DNA from: Heyndrickxia sporothermodurans
GTDB lineage: Bacteria > Bacillota > Bacilli > Bacillales > Bacillaceae_C
Strand: one strand, 5' to 3'
NCBI RefSeq assembly: GCF_016785185.1
Contig: NZ_JAEKDY010000077.1
Length of the DNA: 16,627 nucleotides
Of the stretch, positions 15,191-16,627 are shown piece by piece. Each line of letters begins with the position of its first letter. The stretch's first letter is position 1. The notes under the pieces were generated by a model. That model worked only from the letters and a program-made list of their open reading frames with translations, was not told where the DNA came from and ran no database searches. Position numbers and translations under genes: made by a program.

Positions 15191-16396
15191 CTACTTTAAA
15201 TCCGAAAAATATGGATTATTCCTTAATCCGGTTCTTCTAATAAATACGTCGACTTTTACATTAACAGTAAGCTCTGGAAAGACGATTTCATTCCAATCTT
15301 GATCGACCTTTTTCCACAAATCCGGTGATTTACGATAAAATATCTCCCCAAATCCAAAAATATCAGTTTTCTCTTTTTGAATAATTTTTACGGCATGTAA
15401 CATTTCTTTTTTTATTTTTTTTGCTATATTTTTTTCCAATTGCTGCAGTATTTTTGGATCTGTTAAGTCTATAGGCACTGTAGCTTCTCTAATATCGCCT
15501 TCTGCTTTAATATGAATTGTATAAATCGGTTTATTGTTTTTTATTTTTAGATGAATTTTCGACTTTCTTGAATTGACAGCAAAGGATATGGGAAGTTTTT
15601 GCTCATCCCAATTTATCCCAATTACTGTTTGGTCTAACTTGTTTAATATCCAAACAATGCTACGAGCTGTCTGACCATAGATGACTTTTTCTAATTTTCC
15701 TTCTTTGAAAATTGCCAACCCTCCAGCTGATAGCCGTGCTGCTGCTTCGGTTGTTTCCGTATTGGATTGGCCTTGCCCTTGTTCGAGATCCCCTTTTATG
15801 ATAAATGTGCTCATGATCGGTTCCTTTCCGGGGTTAGTTAACCGTTTGATGACATCATCTACACTTACATCGATACTTTCACCTAGCGCCTTTTCAGTAA
15901 ATTTCAATGCTTTAGTAATTTTATTTGCCGGAAGTTTGTCGATTGGAGTTAGAATTTTCAGCATATCGATTGCTCTACTATTTTCGGCAACTACGATTGA
16001 AGCAGTTGTTCGAAATTGAGGATTTCTCTCGACAATGTCGAATATTTTTGTAATGTCTCCTCGAGCCAATTCTTCCCCGATGATGACTAAATTAGCATGC
16101 GCATAATAGACCTTACGTGATATTTCTTTTGATGCAATCCTTGTCGCCTCTTCTAAATTATTTCCGGTGGTACTGTATACTGTAACAGGTATACCGCTGC
16201 TTCCACCTTCTTGTTCACTGGCAAAGTTACCAGGATTAATAATTTGAAAGGTAAGCAGATATTCTCCATTATCTGTTTTGTCTACACCAACTGCGTGCAC
16301 TATTGCTAAATCTGTAAGCTCACTTTTATCCCAACAACCAGTAAGAAATGTAATGGAAGTAATAAGTATGGTGAGGAGTAGACAATTTCTTTTCAT
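15191..16396 (-). CDS. Spore germination receptor C subunit (Ger(x)C lipoprotein)
   Basis: This 401-residue lipoprotein begins MKRNCLLLTILITSITFLTG with the lipidated Cys at 21. It is followed by the family hallmark CWDKSELTDLAIVHAVGVDK. The rest matches the Ger(x)C layout: a mixed alpha/beta N-terminal domain containing KVYYAHANLVIIGEELAR, and a C-terminal domain ending near the last residues. In spores the C subunit is a lipoprotein on the outer face of the inner membrane and is needed for receptor function. ATG 16396 follows GAAGGAAA. Only 21 bp upstream is the terminal repeat of an IS66-family element, so the A-subunit gene expected in front has been separated from it. Confidence 0.95.
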   Translation of the reverse strand: MKRNCLLLTILITSITFLTGCWDKSELTDLAIVHAVGVDKTDNGEYLLTFQIINPGNFASEQEGGSSGIPVTVYSTTGNNLEEATRIASKEISRKVYYAHANLVIIGEELARGDITKIFDIVERNPQFRTTASIVVAENSRAIDMLKILTPIDKLPANKITKALKFTEKALGESIDVSVDDVIKRLTNPGKEPIMSTFIIKGDLEQGQGQSNTETTEAAARLSAGGLAIFKEGKLEKVIYGQTARSIVWILNKLDQTVIGINWDEQKLPISFAVNSRKSKIHLKIKNNKPIYTIHIKAEGDIREATVPIDLTDPKILQQLEKNIAKKIKKEMLHAVKIIQKEKTDIFGFGEIFYRKSPDLWKKVDQDWNEIVFPELTVNVKVDVFIRRTGLRNNPYFSDLK

Positions 16397-16431
16397 TTTC
16401 CTTCACCGTTTTTATCAGTAAGCGTAAAATA

Positions 16432-16458
16432 ATCCCCACCTGTCAACCAGATGGGGAT
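16432..16458 (-). terminator. Stem-loop after the IS66 transposase gene
   Basis: On the minus strand, ATCCCCATCT and AGGTGGGGAT form a 10-bp stem with one U-G pair around a 7-nt loop, followed by the weak tail TATTTTACG. It should reduce, perhaps not abolish, transcription from the transposase gene into the germination genes. Confidence 0.6.
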
Positions 16459-16465
16459 CGAGTTA

Positions 16466-16627
16466 TTATTTAGGTAAGTTTTTAAAATCTATGCAAACGA
16501 TTGGAAGTGTTGTTGACCAAGGCAGTACTTTATCCAGGGCATTTTTATCTGTCAGATCAATGTTAGGTAACTTCTCAAATAAATAGCGAAGGTAATAATA
16601 TGGGTTTAGGCCATTTTCCTTTGCTGT
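16466..16627 (-). CDS. IS66-family transposase, C-terminal end (partial)
   Basis: The last 53 codons of a gene entering from the right edge read TAKENGLNPYYYLRYLFEKL, then PNIDLTDKNALDKVLPWS, ending KNLPK and two consecutive TAA stops (16466-16468 and 16463-16465). NPYYYLRYLFEKLPN plus LPW is the conserved C-terminal signature of IS66 transposases (DDE_Tnp_IS66_C). The catalytic domain is outside the window, so I cannot say whether the element is active. Confidence 0.92.
   Translation of the reverse strand, partial: TAKENGLNPYYYLRYLFEKLPNIDLTDKNALDKVLPWSTTLPIVCIDFKNLPK

Larger units (their letters stand above)
16418..16627. mobile_element. End of an IS66-family insertion sequence (partial)
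   Basis: Read on the + strand the element begins GTAAGCGTAAAATAATCCCC at 16418; GTAAGCG is the usual terminal-repeat start of IS66-family elements. It contains the transposase C-terminus and runs off the right edge. IS66 elements make 8-bp target duplications, so the flanking ttttatca at 16410-16417 is the predicted duplication copy. The other end is outside the window. Confidence 0.85.

Noticed and set aside
16418..16446. Outward promoter from the IS66 end driving the germination genes
   Set aside because: A perfect TTGACA occurs on the minus strand (16441-16446), but it lies in the terminator loop and the hexamer 17 bp downstream (GCTTAC) is not a usable -10.

Overview
The window looks like chromosome from an endospore-forming, low-GC Gram-positive bacterium of the Bacillaceae. 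Three things point there: spore-germination receptor genes, AGGAGG-type ribosome sites with TTG starts, and Bacillus-type CcpA (cre) sites and terminators. I cannot name the genus from sequence alone.

Left edge (1-1213): a 17-codon tail of an unidentified + strand gene, a perfect 40-bp palindrome, and about 1 kb of minus-strand sequence that appears to hold two decayed, unrecognised genes.

Carboxylate island (1214-12299). On the minus strand, in transcription order, are a LysR regulator, a CitS-type sensor kinase fused in frame to the DNA-binding end of a CitT-type response regulator, and a CitMHS-family metal-citrate transporter. Diverging from the LysR gene on the + strand are an AbrB-family membrane protein, a complete tripartite tricarboxylate transporter in the order tctC-tctB-tctA, and an intact CitA/DcuS-type sensor kinase with its response regulator. 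The two citrate-type uptake systems (secondary CitM and binding-protein-dependent TctABC) each carry a cre-like CcpA site at the promoter. Both sensor proteins keep the Arg/His and Arg/Lys residues that bind citrate in CitA-type sensors. The expected logic is to sense external tri- or dicarboxylate, induce uptake, and shut both systems down when a preferred sugar is present.

The most unusual object is the fused regulator (2717-4114). It keeps the sensor, both membrane segments, the PAS domain and the phospho-acceptor histidine. It lacks the whole ATPase domain and the whole receiver, and goes directly into a response-regulator helix-turn-helix. The intact pair 6 kb away shows what is missing: about 0.9 kb spanning both genes. 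The result is either a deletion scar or a membrane-tethered one-component regulator.

Right part (12502-16627): a class C (S13) D,D-carboxypeptidase/endopeptidase converges on a germination receptor B-subunit gene, which lies downstream of its C-subunit gene. The germination A subunit is not in the window. Directly upstream of the C gene sits the end of an IS66-family element, with its terminal repeat only 21 bp from the start codon, so the receptor operon has been interrupted or separated from its promoter.
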